From NCBI GenBank assembly GCA_910578405.1, contig CAJTQO010000003.1, positions 1-64,000 of the forward strand: a stretch of 64,000 bases of DNA, written 5' to 3'. This document shows positions 1 through 8,775 of the stretch, piece by piece. The translations under genes were made by a program, and so were the position numbers. Each line of letters opens with the position of its first letter. The stretch's first letter is position 1. Below the pieces are notes generated by a model. That model did no database searches. It saw nothing but the letters and a program-made list of their open reading frames with translations, and was not told the DNA's origin. This DNA comes from an uncultured Lachnospiraceae bacterium (lineage in GTDB: Bacteria; Bacillota; Clostridia; Lachnospirales; Lachnospiraceae).

Positions 1-86
1 TGCCCGGAAATCCTCAAAAAAAGTTGTAAATTTTTTTGTCGTGGGCTTGACATACGGGTGACGAATCTCGTGTACTTTGTAAGCAT
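1..86 (-). CDS. possible 5' end of an unidentified reverse-strand gene, cut by window edge
   Basis: On the minus strand an open frame begins with ATG at 86-84 and runs off the window start without a stop (28 codons). It is basic (MLTKYTRFVTRMSSPRQK...). No convincing ribosome site precedes it. I do not recognise the family; a transposase or other mobile-element protein is possible but is only a guess. The frame may also be chance. Confidence 0.2.
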   Translation of the reverse strand, partial: MLTKYTRFVTRMSSPRQKNLQLFLRISG

Positions 87-182
87 TATTCTGTCAGAGT
101 TTATGCAGTGGGTACTGGTTTACGTGGATTTTTTGAATGGAAGCGAATGCCAAAAGGCCCATTATAGTTTACACTACACAAA

Positions 183-223
183 TTGACTTGTAATTTGATG
201 GATAAGGATTATAATAATATTAT
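183..223 (+). promoter_or_regulatory. weak candidate promoter for the restriction-modification operon
   Basis: The AT-rich stretch before the small regulator contains TTGATG (195-200) and TATTAT (218-223) with 17 bases between. TTGACT (183-188) and TATAAT (210-215) are also present but 21 bases apart. Either could serve a vegetative sigma factor. In DNA this AT-rich such matches are easily fortuitous. Confidence 0.35.
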
Positions 224-256
224 AGGAAAAATTTTTGAATATAAAAGGTGATAATA

Positions 257-520
257 ATGAACAAGTTAGAATTTTTTACAAATAATAGATATTTGGTATT
301 GAAAACATTGTATGAGCATCAGATTGAGATTAATAATGCAGAGATATGTCCTATTACACAACAGGAGATAGCGGATGCTCTTGGTTGTAGCAAAGCAAAG
401 GTGAATATGGTCTTGAATGAATTGATTCATAATGATTATGTTCAAATTTATAATAATACGAAGGGGAGATATGTCCTGACAGGTGAAGCAAAAAAAATAA
501 TGAAAAAATTTAAGTCCTGA
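257..520 (+). CDS. small winged-helix DNA-binding protein ahead of hsdRMS
   Basis: An 87-residue protein that is almost entirely a winged helix-turn-helix. The QQEIADALGCSKAKVNMVLNEL stretch fits the positioning and recognition helices, and YVQIYNNTKGRYVLTGEAKK the wing. It resembles MarR/Crp-type small regulators that test replication or transcription start sites, but I cannot name a family. The ATG at 257 is preferred because AAAGGTG at 244-250 lies seven bases upstream; a GTG at 248 overlaps that site. The gene ends three bases before the first open codon of the hsdR frame and points the same way, so it probably regulates the restriction cassette (inference). Base composition is AT-rich like hsdRMS and unlike the genes after 9.5 kb. 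Confidence 0.7.
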   Translation: MNKLEFFTNNRYLVLKTLYEHQIEINNAEICPITQQEIADALGCSKAKVNMVLNELIHNDYVQIYNNTKGRYVLTGEAKKIMKKFKS

Positions 521-571
521 AAATTGGACAGGAAGTATACTATAATAAAAAGAATTGAGGGAGAAAAGATT

Positions 572-2863
572 ATGCAGTTGACGCCTGAAGAAATTGCAGA
601 ACAGCAGAAAAATGAAGAAAATACAAAGAAAAAGTATATTACACCTATTATTCTGGAAAGATGGGGAAAAGAGAACTCTGACAACATCATTATGGAATAT
701 TATTTCACGGACGGAAGGGTAAATATTGATGGAGATAAAGTATCAAGGGGAGATAAGAAGAAAGCAGATTATCTTCTTTTGTTTAGAGGTAATATTCCTT
801 TGGCATTGGTAGAAGCAAAAGGGATAGGCCATAGTGCAATGGAGGGATATCAGCAGGTTCTTGCGTATGCTGAGATTCTGGATATTCCATTTGCATATAC
901 AACAAATGGGATTGATTTGGTTGAAGAGGATTTAATTATCCACCAAAATAATGACAAACTGAGAATGCAGGATTTTCCGTATCCAGAAGAACTGTGGGGT
1001 AGATATATCAAAGAAAAAGGGTTATCAGAAGATGAAGTAAGATTGATAAATCAGCCCTATTATATTGATACTTCAAAGGCAAAACCAAAGAAGCCAAGAT
1101 ATTATCAGAGAATTGCTATTAATAGAGTAATTGATGCAATCGCTCAGGGAAAGAACAGGATGCTTCTTGTTATGGCAACGGGAACAGGTAAGACATTTAC
1201 GGCATTTCAGATTGTATGGAGATTATGGAAGAGTAGAACAAAAAAGAAAATCCTATACTTAGTAGACAGGAATGCACTTGCAGACCAAACAATGCAGAAA
1301 GATTTTAAACCATTTGTAGATGCTGGCATTATGGTAAAAATGAAAAGTGCAAATATAAAGAAAGATACTGCCTATGAGGTATATACAGCGCTTTATCAGC
1401 AGTTGAAGAGTAAAGATAAAGATTATTATAAGGAACTCCCACCTAATTTTTTTGATATGATTATAGTAGATGAATGCCATAGGGGTTCTGCTGATTTGGA
1501 TTCTAACTGGCACGAAATACTGGATTATTTCGGTTCAGCTACACAGCTTGGCCTTACTGCAACGCCAAAAGAAACAGAAGATGTGTCAAATATCAATTAT
1601 TTTTGTGCAGAAACAAATGATAAACCATTGTATACATATTCATTGAAACAAGGAATTGAAGATGGTTTTCTTGCTCCATACAGGGTGATTTCAGTTGAGC
1701 TTAATATTGATAAGGATGGATATAGGCCACCATCAGGGAAACTAGATATAGATGGGAATCCTGTGGAAAACAGAGTTTATACTCAAAAGGACTTTGATAG
1801 AACTATTGTTGTGGAAGAAAGACAAGAAATTGTTGCAAAAAGAATCACTGATTATATGAGAGAAAATGACTGTAGGTATGCGAAAACAATTGTGTTTTGT
1901 GAAAACATTGATCATGCGGATGCTATGGTTTTGAAGTTGAAAAACCTCAATTCAGATTTGGTACAGGAGAACAGTAAATACATAATGAAGATTACAGGTG
2001 ATGATGAAATCGGAAAAGCGGAACTGGAAAATTTTACAGACCCAAATACAAAATATCCTGTTATTGCAGTTACAAGCAAACTGATGTCAACAGGTGTGGA
2101 TTCAGAAACCTGTGAACTGATTGTTTTGGATAAGTCTATTGGTTCCATGACAGAGTTTAAGCAAACAATCGGCAGGGGAACAAGAATTAATGAAAATTTT
2201 ACAATTGATGAGGAAAAGAAGAGCAAGCTGCATTTCACAATTTTAGATTTCAGGTCAAATTACCATCAATTTGAAGATCCGGAATTTGATGGTGAACCAG
2301 TGGCTGTAACGGAAGTTGGAGAAAATGGTTCATTTCCAAAGGGAAGTCCTCAAAAGGAGACAGATGAAAATGGAAACCTTATCAAGCAGAATATGGATAG
2401 TTGTGTAAAAAATAATATTTTGACAGAGTATCCGACATATCAGGATTTTTATATTTCTTTTAAAGCATCAGATGATAAAGATGGAATGACCATGGATTTG
2501 TTGCTTGAAAGGGCATATGTAAGAAAGATTAGTGAGGCAGTTGGATATTATATTGACAAATTTGATATTGTTGGATTGGTAGGATATGAGCAGCCACCAA
2601 AGTCAAAAGAAGAGAGACTAAAGAAAGTTTATGATTCAAGTATCTTAAATCAATTAGATATTGAAAAAAGAGATATTATTGTAACCATTCTCAATGAATA
2701 TAAGACAGAGGATTTTTCAAAACTTAAAGATATTACAGTGTTTAATCTGCCAGTATTCAAAGAGAAGGGCTATACATCCATGAAAATATTGAAAAATGTC
2801 TTTAGTGGAAATAAACAGAATTTTATTGATTTAATGAAACAGATAGAAGAAGTGTTATATTAG
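572..2863 (+). CDS. hsdR: type I restriction enzyme, R (helicase-nuclease) subunit
   Basis: The 763-residue motor and nuclease subunit of a type I restriction-modification complex, which translocates DNA with ATP and cuts remote from the recognition site. The N-terminal nuclease domain shows the PD-(D/E)xK pattern (Asp in ADYLLL near residue 66, then EAK near 81-83). Walker A ATGTGKT is at about 202-208 and the DECH box at about 300-303; TATPKE and the QTIGRGTR arginine-finger motif follow, giving a full superfamily 2 helicase. The ATG at 572 is preferred over a TTG at 524 because GAGGGAG sits about nine bases upstream. It is followed 19 bases later by hsdM. Length is shorter than classical EcoKI HsdR (about 1170 residues), matching the shorter DEAD-type R subunits seen in many Firmicutes. 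Confidence 0.95.
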   Translation: MQLTPEEIAEQQKNEENTKKKYITPIILERWGKENSDNIIMEYYFTDGRVNIDGDKVSRGDKKKADYLLLFRGNIPLALVEAKGIGHSAMEGYQQVLAYAEILDIPFAYTTNGIDLVEEDLIIHQNNDKLRMQDFPYPEELWGRYIKEKGLSEDEVRLINQPYYIDTSKAKPKKPRYYQRIAINRVIDAIAQGKNRMLLVMATGTGKTFTAFQIVWRLWKSRTKKKILYLVDRNALADQTMQKDFKPFVDAGIMVKMKSANIKKDTAYEVYTALYQQLKSKDKDYYKELPPNFFDMIIVDECHRGSADLDSNWHEILDYFGSATQLGLTATPKETEDVSNINYFCAETNDKPLYTYSLKQGIEDGFLAPYRVISVELNIDKDGYRPPSGKLDIDGNPVENRVYTQKDFDRTIVVEERQEIVAKRITDYMRENDCRYAKTIVFCENIDHADAMVLKLKNLNSDLVQENSKYIMKITGDDEIGKAELENFTDPNTKYPVIAVTSKLMSTGVDSETCELIVLDKSIGSMTEFKQTIGRGTRINENFTIDEEKKSKLHFTILDFRSNYHQFEDPEFDGEPVAVTEVGENGSFPKGSPQKETDENGNLIKQNMDSCVKNNILTEYPTYQDFYISFKASDDKDGMTMDLLLERAYVRKISEAVGYYIDKFDIVGLVGYEQPPKSKEERLKKVYDSSILNQLDIEKRDIIVTILNEYKTEDFSKLKDITVFNLPVFKEKGYTSMKILKNVFSGNKQNFIDLMKQIEEVLY

Positions 2864-2882
2864 ACAACCAGGAGAAAAAATT

Positions 2883-4391
2883 ATGGCATTAGCTACATTA
2901 ATAAAAAGATTACAAGACATTATGCGCGGAGATGCAGGCGTCGGTGGGGATGAGCAGAGATTATCCCAAATTGTATGGATTTTATTCCTAAAGATTTTTG
3001 ATTATAAAGAAGAAGAGTGGGAACTGACACAGGATAATTATGCCCCGATTATTCCAATAGGCTACCGTTGGAGAGATTGGGTGTCATCAACTTCTGTAAA
3101 AGACCAGATGACAGGGGAAGAACTGATTGATTTTGTCAATAATAAGCTGTTTAGAGTCTTGTCAGGCGATGCAGTTAAGGATGAAAAAGGGGAGGATGTA
3201 TACCTTTTTACAAGATCGGACAGAGCATCCCTTATTGTGAGGGAGTTGATGAGGGAATCTATGAATTTTATGAAAAACGGAGTCCTTCTTAGGCAGCTTC
3301 TTAACATATTTGATGAAATTGATTTTTCTGATTATAACGAAAGGCATGCTTTCAATGATATTTATGAAACTTTGCTGAAAGGTTTGCAAGAAAATAACGG
3401 AGAATTTTATACGCCCAGAGCAATTACATCTTTTGTTGTGGATAAGGTTAATCCCAAGATTGGGGAAAAGGTTGCAGATTTCGCATGTGGTACAGGAGGA
3501 TTTCTTGTAGATGCGCTGCATCATGTGGAAGATGCAGGTATCAAGGTTGAAGATTTACCAAAACTGCAGCATTCATTTTTTGGAGTGGAAAAGAAGCAGC
3601 TTCCTTATATGCTCTGTACAACGAATATGCTATTAAACGATATTGCAGAGCCAGACATTATGCATGACAATTCTTTGGAACAGGATGTAAGAAGATATAC
3701 AGATGAAGATAAGTTTGACGTTATCCTGATGAATCCCCCTTATGGTGGTTCAGAGCTTGAAATTGTGCAGAAAAATTTCCCTGCGGAACTTAGGAATTCA
3801 GAAACAGCAGACCTTTTTATAATAGAAATTATGTATCGTTTAAATAAAAATGGCAGGTGTGGGGTAGTTCTTCCGGATGGCTTTATCTTCGGAACTGATA
3901 ACAGTAAAAGTGCGATTAAAAAGAAATTGTTAGAGGAATTTAATTTACATACAGTTATCAGGTTGCCTGGAAGTTGTTTTGCCCCTTATACAAGTATTGC
4001 AACAAATTTGCTTTTCTTTGATAAGACAGAAGCTACAACGGATGTATGGTTTTATAGATTTGATTTGCCAGATGGGAAGAAATTTTCTATGAAAAAGAAT
4101 CCTATGACAAGGGAAAAAATGTCCGCTCTGGATAAATGGTGGGGCAATCGTGTAGAGATTAAAGATGAAAAAGAATACAGTTCTATGACGGAGACTTGGA
4201 AAGCAAGAAAAGTATCTGTGGAAGAAATCATTGCAAATAATTATAGTTTAGACTTTTGTGGTTTCCCTAATGAAGAAAAAGTGATTCTTTCTCCCCAAGA
4301 GACTATAGAGAATTTCAAAGCTGAGAGAGAAAGACTTGATCGGAAGATGGATGCAAAGCTACAAGAAATTAAGGATATGTTGGGAGTGTAG
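2883..4391 (+). CDS. hsdM: type I DNA adenine methyltransferase, M subunit
   Basis: A 502-residue N6-adenine methyltransferase subunit that modifies the host recognition sites and forms the core of the HsdR-M-S complex. An HsdM N-terminal helical domain (about 1-140) is followed by the catalytic fold: SAM-binding motif I DFACGTGGF at 199-207 and catalytic NPPY at 284-287. The segment NNGEFYTPRAI just before motif I is also typical. The ribosome site is AGGAG at 2870-2874. The stop codon overlaps or directly abuts the hsdS start, so the two are likely translationally coupled. Both key motifs are intact, so the methylase should be active. Confidence 0.96.
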   Translation: MALATLIKRLQDIMRGDAGVGGDEQRLSQIVWILFLKIFDYKEEEWELTQDNYAPIIPIGYRWRDWVSSTSVKDQMTGEELIDFVNNKLFRVLSGDAVKDEKGEDVYLFTRSDRASLIVRELMRESMNFMKNGVLLRQLLNIFDEIDFSDYNERHAFNDIYETLLKGLQENNGEFYTPRAITSFVVDKVNPKIGEKVADFACGTGGFLVDALHHVEDAGIKVEDLPKLQHSFFGVEKKQLPYMLCTTNMLLNDIAEPDIMHDNSLEQDVRRYTDEDKFDVILMNPPYGGSELEIVQKNFPAELRNSETADLFIIEIMYRLNKNGRCGVVLPDGFIFGTDNSKSAIKKKLLEEFNLHTVIRLPGSCFAPYTSIATNLLFFDKTEATTDVWFYRFDLPDGKKFSMKKNPMTREKMSALDKWWGNRVEIKDEKEYSSMTETWKARKVSVEEIIANNYSLDFCGFPNEEKVILSPQETIENFKAERERLDRKMDAKLQEIKDMLGV

Positions 4392-4393
4392 TG

Positions 4394-5815
4394 ATGGTAT
4401 TAGCGGAAGATTTAAGACAGGCAGTATTGCAGATTGCATTGCAGGGGAAGCTGACGAAGCAGCTTGAAACAGATAGTAGTGTGGATGAAATGCTGAAAAA
4501 TATGCAAGAAGAGAAAAATAAATTGATTGTTGAAAAAAAGCTAAAAAGTGAAAAAGCACTGCCTAAAATTCAAGAAGAAGAGATTCCGTTTGATATTCCG
4601 GATAATTGGCGATGGGTGAGATTAGGAGAGGTAGTAAAAAATATTTCTGCTGGTGGAGATAAGCCAAAGAATTTTTCAAAAGAGAAAACAAAATTGTTTT
4701 CTATACCTGTTATTGCAAATGGTGAAACTAATGATGGGATTTTAGGGTACACAGATGAAGCAATTTTAAAAGAGAAAAGTTTGACTGTTTCGGGACGTGG
4801 TACAATAGGCTTTTCAGTTGTTAGGACAGAACCATATGTTCCGATTGTTAGATTGCTAGTAATTACACCATTAAGACAGACAAATCTATATTATATACAA
4901 TGTGTTTTAAAATCTTTGGTGGAAATTGGCATAGGTACGGCTGTAAAGCAATTAACGGTTCCAATGATTCAACCCAAAACTATTCCACTTCCTCCAATCG
5001 AAGAACAGCAGAGAATTGTTGATAAAATCAATGAGATAATGCCGAAGATAGATGAATATGAGAAGATTGAAAAAGAATTGGAAGCATTAAAGAAAGAGTT
5101 TCCGACAAATATGAAAGATGCACTGCTCCAAGCTGCTGTGCAGGGAAAATTGACAGAACAGTTGGAAAGTGATAATAGTGTGGATGAATTATTGGAAGTA
5201 ATGAGGAAAGAAAAAGAGGAACTGATTACTCAAAAGAAAATAAAAAAGGAAAAAGCTTTGCCAGATATTGAAGAAGAAGAGATTCCATTTGACATTCCTG
5301 AAAATTGGAGATGGGAAAGAGTTGGAAATATTTGCGACTGTGGAGCAGGAGCTACACCAACTAGAAGTGATAGAAGGTTTTATGATAATGGAACTGTCTT
5401 TTGGTTAAAAACAGGGGAGTTGACGGATGGATATATTAACCAGTGCGAGGAAAGAATATCTCAGATTGCATTAAAAAAGTGTTCTTTACGTTTGAATAAA
5501 GAAGGAGATATTTTAATCGCTATGTATGGGGCAACTATAGGGAAATTGGGAATAGTGACTTTCCCATTAACTACAAATCAGGCATGTTGCGGGTGTAGTC
5601 CATATACAGGGGTATATAATTTGTATTTGTTTTATTATTTGATGTCATCAAAGAAAACTTTGATGGGTAAAGCGGAAGGCGGGGCGCAACCTAATATTTC
5701 AAGAGAAAAAATAAGAAATTTTTTAATGCCTGTTCCGCCTATAGAGGAACAACATAGAATCGTGGAAAGATTGGAAGCATTGTTGCCATTATGTGAGGAT
5801 TTGAAGGAAGCGTAA
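4394..5815 (+). CDS. hsdS: type I restriction specificity subunit with two target-recognition domains
   Basis: A 473-residue specificity subunit. It is built of two similar halves: each begins with a helical segment ending in the shared LTEQLE-type phrase, a charged coiled coil, and EEEIPFDIPxNWRW, which opens a target-recognition domain. Each half closes with PPIEEQxRIV, the start of a conserved coiled-coil spacer. The two recognition domains between these frames differ strongly in sequence, consistent with a bipartite, asymmetric target. ATG at 4394 fits GGGAG at 4382-4386; GTG at 4391 is an alternative. I see no second partial hsdS or recombinase nearby, so there is no sign of a shufflon within the window. 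Confidence 0.93.
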   Translation: MVLAEDLRQAVLQIALQGKLTKQLETDSSVDEMLKNMQEEKNKLIVEKKLKSEKALPKIQEEEIPFDIPDNWRWVRLGEVVKNISAGGDKPKNFSKEKTKLFSIPVIANGETNDGILGYTDEAILKEKSLTVSGRGTIGFSVVRTEPYVPIVRLLVITPLRQTNLYYIQCVLKSLVEIGIGTAVKQLTVPMIQPKTIPLPPIEEQQRIVDKINEIMPKIDEYEKIEKELEALKKEFPTNMKDALLQAAVQGKLTEQLESDNSVDELLEVMRKEKEELITQKKIKKEKALPDIEEEEIPFDIPENWRWERVGNICDCGAGATPTRSDRRFYDNGTVFWLKTGELTDGYINQCEERISQIALKKCSLRLNKEGDILIAMYGATIGKLGIVTFPLTTNQACCGCSPYTGVYNLYLFYYLMSSKKTLMGKAEGGAQPNISREKIRNFLMPVPPIEEQHRIVERLEALLPLCEDLKEA

Positions 5816-6196
5816 GAAGTTTACAGATGTATTGATAACGATAAGAAAGTCTTTGAAAAAGAGAGAGTCACTTCGGAGTTCAAATCGGGCATGGGCGTAG
5901 ATGGCAGAAGATGATATTTTACGGAATGCACCCTGCAGCGATGTGTGGCGTTTTTCTTGTTTCCACACACACTCAATTAATCTGTGCGTGTTGATAAATT
6001 TATTAAGTGCGTATATAATATATAGCAACAAAATAAACGGGGATGGAATTATTTGTAAAAATATATCCTTTCGTGTTGATTTGGATGTATATGAGAAAGC
6101 AAATATAACGCTTAATTTATCGGGAGCAACAATTGATAAGGCGGACGAGCCATGTGGAGTGCGCCGTTTTCATGTCACGCATGGAGAAAGTAAAGA
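5816..6196 (+). other. gap between hsdS and the response regulator
   Basis: This 381-base gap holds no convincing intact gene. It contains a good promoter (5991-6019) and, from about 6050, a reading frame with an antitoxin-like phrase but no start codon in a sensible position. A frame opening at 5901 crosses the promoter and has no ribosome site, so I do not call it as a gene. Confidence 0.6.
5991..6019 (+). promoter_or_regulatory. vegetative-type promoter for the two-component/ABC operon
   Basis: TTGATA at 5991-5996 and TATAAT at 6014-6019 are separated by exactly 17 bases. The predicted transcript would start near 6026, about 170 bases before the response regulator, and could read through the regulator, kinase, ATPase and permease genes, which overlap or lie close together. 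Confidence 0.75.
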
Positions 6197-6199
6197 GTG
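6050..6199 (+). pseudogene. possible remnant of a RelB/DinJ-type antitoxin
   Basis: In one frame the sequence reads KNISFRVDLDVYEKANITLN, recalling the N-terminal ribbon of RelB/DinJ antitoxins (typically NISFRVDEEVK..AE..), then loses similarity. No start codon or toxin partner is visible. The frame runs into the response-regulator start. It may be a decayed toxin-antitoxin remnant at the edge of the restriction island, or chance. Confidence 0.22.
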
Positions 6200-6895
6200 A
6201 AGCAGAAGATCTTGCTGATAGATGATGATATAGATTTATGCAGATTGTTAAGAAACAATCTGGAGCGGGAGGGGTATTTTGTCCGTACCTGCCATGATGG
6301 GGTCACAGGGTTGGAAGAAGCGCAAGGCACGGATTTTGAACTTGTGATTTTGGATATTATGCTTCCAGGGAAAAACGGATATGAGATATTGGAAAAAATC
6401 AGGCAAAAAAGTTTCGTGCCTGTTTTCATGCTGACCGCCAAGGATAGCGAAGGGGACAAGGTTTCCGGGTTGAGGATGGGGGCGGATGACTATTTGACGA
6501 AACCTTTTGCCAACAGCGAATTTCTTGCCAGGGTATCTTCTCTGTTACGTAGATATACCGTTTTTAACACAGCTTATAGTTCTGATAAACAAATAACGGT
6601 TGGCAGGATGTCGATAAATAAATCGGAGCGGGAAGTCCGTAAGGAGGATTCGCTCCTTGCGCTGACCGCAAAGGAGTTTGATTTGCTGCTGTTTTTCGTG
6701 GAAAATCCAGGAAGGGTCTTTACGAAAAGGCAAATTTACCATGCGGTTTGGAAGGATGAATATGCATTTGATGACAATAATATTATGGTTCATATCAGGA
6801 GGCTGAGAAAAAAGATTGAGGATAATCCGGAAAATCCCCAATACATTTTAACGGTATGGGGGGTAGGATATAAATTTGATGGTGAAATAGAATGA
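6197..6895 (+). CDS. OmpR/PhoB-family response regulator
   Basis: A 232-residue two-component transcription regulator. The receiver domain (about 1-120) has the acidic pocket IDDDID at 8-13, the phospho-acceptor Asp53 in LVILDIMLPG, and the conserved Lys in YLTKPF. The C-terminal half is a winged helix of the OmpR type (LTAKEFDLLLFFVENPGRVFTK through VWGVGYKF). The start is GTG at 6197 with GGAGAAAG at about 6182-6189; no better ATG lies near the domain start. It overlaps the kinase gene by four bases. With the BcrA-like transporter downstream, it probably switches on that transporter in response to a cell-envelope-active peptide (inference). Confidence 0.93.
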   Translation: MKQKILLIDDDIDLCRLLRNNLEREGYFVRTCHDGVTGLEEAQGTDFELVILDIMLPGKNGYEILEKIRQKSFVPVFMLTAKDSEGDKVSGLRMGADDYLTKPFANSEFLARVSSLLRRYTVFNTAYSSDKQITVGRMSINKSEREVRKEDSLLALTAKEFDLLLFFVENPGRVFTKRQIYHAVWKDEYAFDDNNIMVHIRRLRKKIEDNPENPQYILTVWGVGYKFDGEIE

Positions 6896-7791
6896 GAGTA
6901 TGGAACATTGTTTTCCTATTGATTTGCATGGCAGAGTTTCTCTACATTCTCCGGATTCGGAAACAGTTGGCGGAATGGCTTGCATTTCTGAAAAACCTGC
7001 ATAGGACGCCGGAGCGGAATTTTTTCGTAAAGGGAAATGATATTCTTGCAGATATCAATTTTGAATTAAATGGTATATTAGAGGAAAGCCGCAGACAATT
7101 TGTGAAACTGCAGAGGGCTGAAAACGCCAATCAACAATTATTGACAGATTTGTCCCATGATGTGAGAACTCCTCTGGCGTCCTTAATCGGATATTTGGAG
7201 TCATTAGATTCCGGGAGTGCAAAAGAGCAGGAAGAATATATCCATATAGCGTATCGGAAGGCTCTGGATTTGCAGGAACTGACCGATACGCTTTTTCAAT
7301 GGTTTAAACTGGTTTCCGGTGAACAGAGATATCAAATGAAAATTTATGATATCAATGAGTTAACGCGGGAAATTATTATTGAACATATTCCGGCATTGGA
7401 AAAGCTTGGGATTTCTTTTTATGCCGATATTCCTGATGAGGAGTGGTTTGTGAAAACAGACAGGATGGCATATGCAAGGATAATAAACAATCTTTTGAGC
7501 AATGCTATCAAACACGGGAAATGTTCTTTTATAGAGGTGGCTCTAAGTAGGGATGAATACAGGGTATTGGTTTGCATTTCGAATAATGGGAATACGATTC
7601 CGGAGAGTGAGCTTCCTTTTATATTTGAACGTTTGTATAAAGGGGATTGCGCCTGTACAGGAAATGGATTGGGACTGGCCATTGTCAGAGAGCTGATAAA
7701 TGCAATGTCCGGAGAAATCACCGTAAAAAGCGTGCCGGGAGAAAGGACTGCGTTCTGTTTTGCATTGCCGTTTATTGTAAGAGAAAAGTAA
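6892..7791 (+). CDS. sensor histidine kinase, small intramembrane-sensing type
   Basis: A 299-residue membrane kinase pairing with the preceding regulator. One N-terminal hydrophobic segment (about residues 4-21) is all the membrane region visible, so there is almost no extracellular domain. The dimerisation/phospho-acceptor box is LSHDVRTPLASL with His89; the ATPase part shows NNLLSNAIKHG (N box) and GNGLGLAIV (G box). Kinases with such reduced sensor regions usually work with ABC transporters of the bacitracin/lantibiotic type rather than sensing ligands alone (family knowledge). Its ATG overlaps the regulator stop by four bases, indicating coupled translation. Confidence 0.93.
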   Translation: MRVWNIVFLLICMAEFLYILRIRKQLAEWLAFLKNLHRTPERNFFVKGNDILADINFELNGILEESRRQFVKLQRAENANQQLLTDLSHDVRTPLASLIGYLESLDSGSAKEQEEYIHIAYRKALDLQELTDTLFQWFKLVSGEQRYQMKIYDINELTREIIIEHIPALEKLGISFYADIPDEEWFVKTDRMAYARIINNLLSNAIKHGKCSFIEVALSRDEYRVLVCISNNGNTIPESELPFIFERLYKGDCACTGNGLGLAIVRELINAMSGEITVKSVPGERTAFCFALPFIVREK

Positions 7792-7851
7792 GGTTTGGTC
7801 AAGAAGGATGTCAGGTTTTATTGGTAAGATAAGAAGAAGGAGGCATTGCAG

Positions 7852-8775
7852 ATGGACAATTATGTAATAAAGACAGAGAACCTGACAAAGAAATATCATG
7901 GCCAGATTGCAGTAGACAACATAAATCTTCATGTGCCAAAGGGAAAAATCTATGCTCTTTTAGGAAGAAATGGGGCTGGAAAAACAACAACCATGAAAAT
8001 GCTGTTAAATTTGCTCCGGCCATCAGCCGGCAAGGTTATCCTTTTTGGGGAAAAGGATTCCGGCTTCGGAAAAAGAAACTATCACCGTATTGGCTCTATG
8101 ATTGAGGCGCCTGCTTTTTATGAGAATCTGACGGCAAAAGAAAATTTGGAAATTTTAGCGCGGCTGAGGGGAAGGCATCGCCAGGATACAATAGAGAATG
8201 CTCTTTTTGTTGTGAACTTGGATTGGAAAAGTAAGAAGCTGTTTCGTGAATATTCTCTTGGCATGAAACAACGTTTGGGGTTAGCCGCAGCTATTATGCA
8301 CGAGCCGGAATTATTGATATTAGATGAACCTATGAACGGACTCGATCCAATCGGCATATGTGAAACCAGAAAATATTTACTGCAATTATGCAGGGAGAAG
8401 GGCACAACAATATTAATATCCAGCCATGTGTTAAATGAAATTGAACAATTGGCGGACGTGATAGGCGTAATCCATAAAGGAGCATTGCTGGAGGAGACAA
8501 ATTTGCAGGAATTATATAGGCATAGGCGTAACTATGCTGAATTTGAAGTGTCAGAGGTAAATAAAGCCGCTTTAATATTAGAGCGTATGTTCTCTATTTC
8601 TGATTATGCAATTATGGGAGGCAATAAAATACGTTTGTATGAGAAAATTGACAAAAGGGCTGCCATCAACAGCAGTTTTGTAAAAGAAGGGATTGCTGTT
8701 GAAAAGGTAAGCGTCAGTGCAGGGAAACTGGAAGAATATTTTACGGAGTTGGTTGGAGGTGAAGGGATTGGCTGA
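7852..8775 (+). CDS. ABC transporter ATPase, BcrA/lantibiotic-immunity type
   Basis: A 307-residue ATP-binding subunit. Walker A is GRNGAGKT (38-45), the ABC signature is SLGMKQ (135-140), Walker B ends in LLILDEP (154-160), and the switch His is in SSHVLNE. The phrase IGSMIEAPAFYENLTAKENL and the roughly 90-residue C-terminal extension match the BcrA/LanF/SalX-like exporters used for self-protection or resistance to bacitracin and lantibiotics. ATG at 7852 is chosen because AAGGAGG (7837-7843) lies eight bases upstream; a TTG at 7846 is too close. It overlaps the permease start by eight bases. Substrate cannot be read from the sequence. Confidence 0.9.
   Translation: MDNYVIKTENLTKKYHGQIAVDNINLHVPKGKIYALLGRNGAGKTTTMKMLLNLLRPSAGKVILFGEKDSGFGKRNYHRIGSMIEAPAFYENLTAKENLEILARLRGRHRQDTIENALFVVNLDWKSKKLFREYSLGMKQRLGLAAAIMHEPELLILDEPMNGLDPIGICETRKYLLQLCREKGTTILISSHVLNEIEQLADVIGVIHKGALLEETNLQELYRHRRNYAEFEVSEVNKAALILERMFSISDYAIMGGNKIRLYEKIDKRAAINSSFVKEGIAVEKVSVSAGKLEEYFTELVGGEGIG

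Noticed and set aside
5901..6200. A 99-codon frame between hsdS and the response regulator
   Set aside because: It crosses the promoter at 5991-6019 and its start has no ribosome site; only its end has an antitoxin-like phrase.
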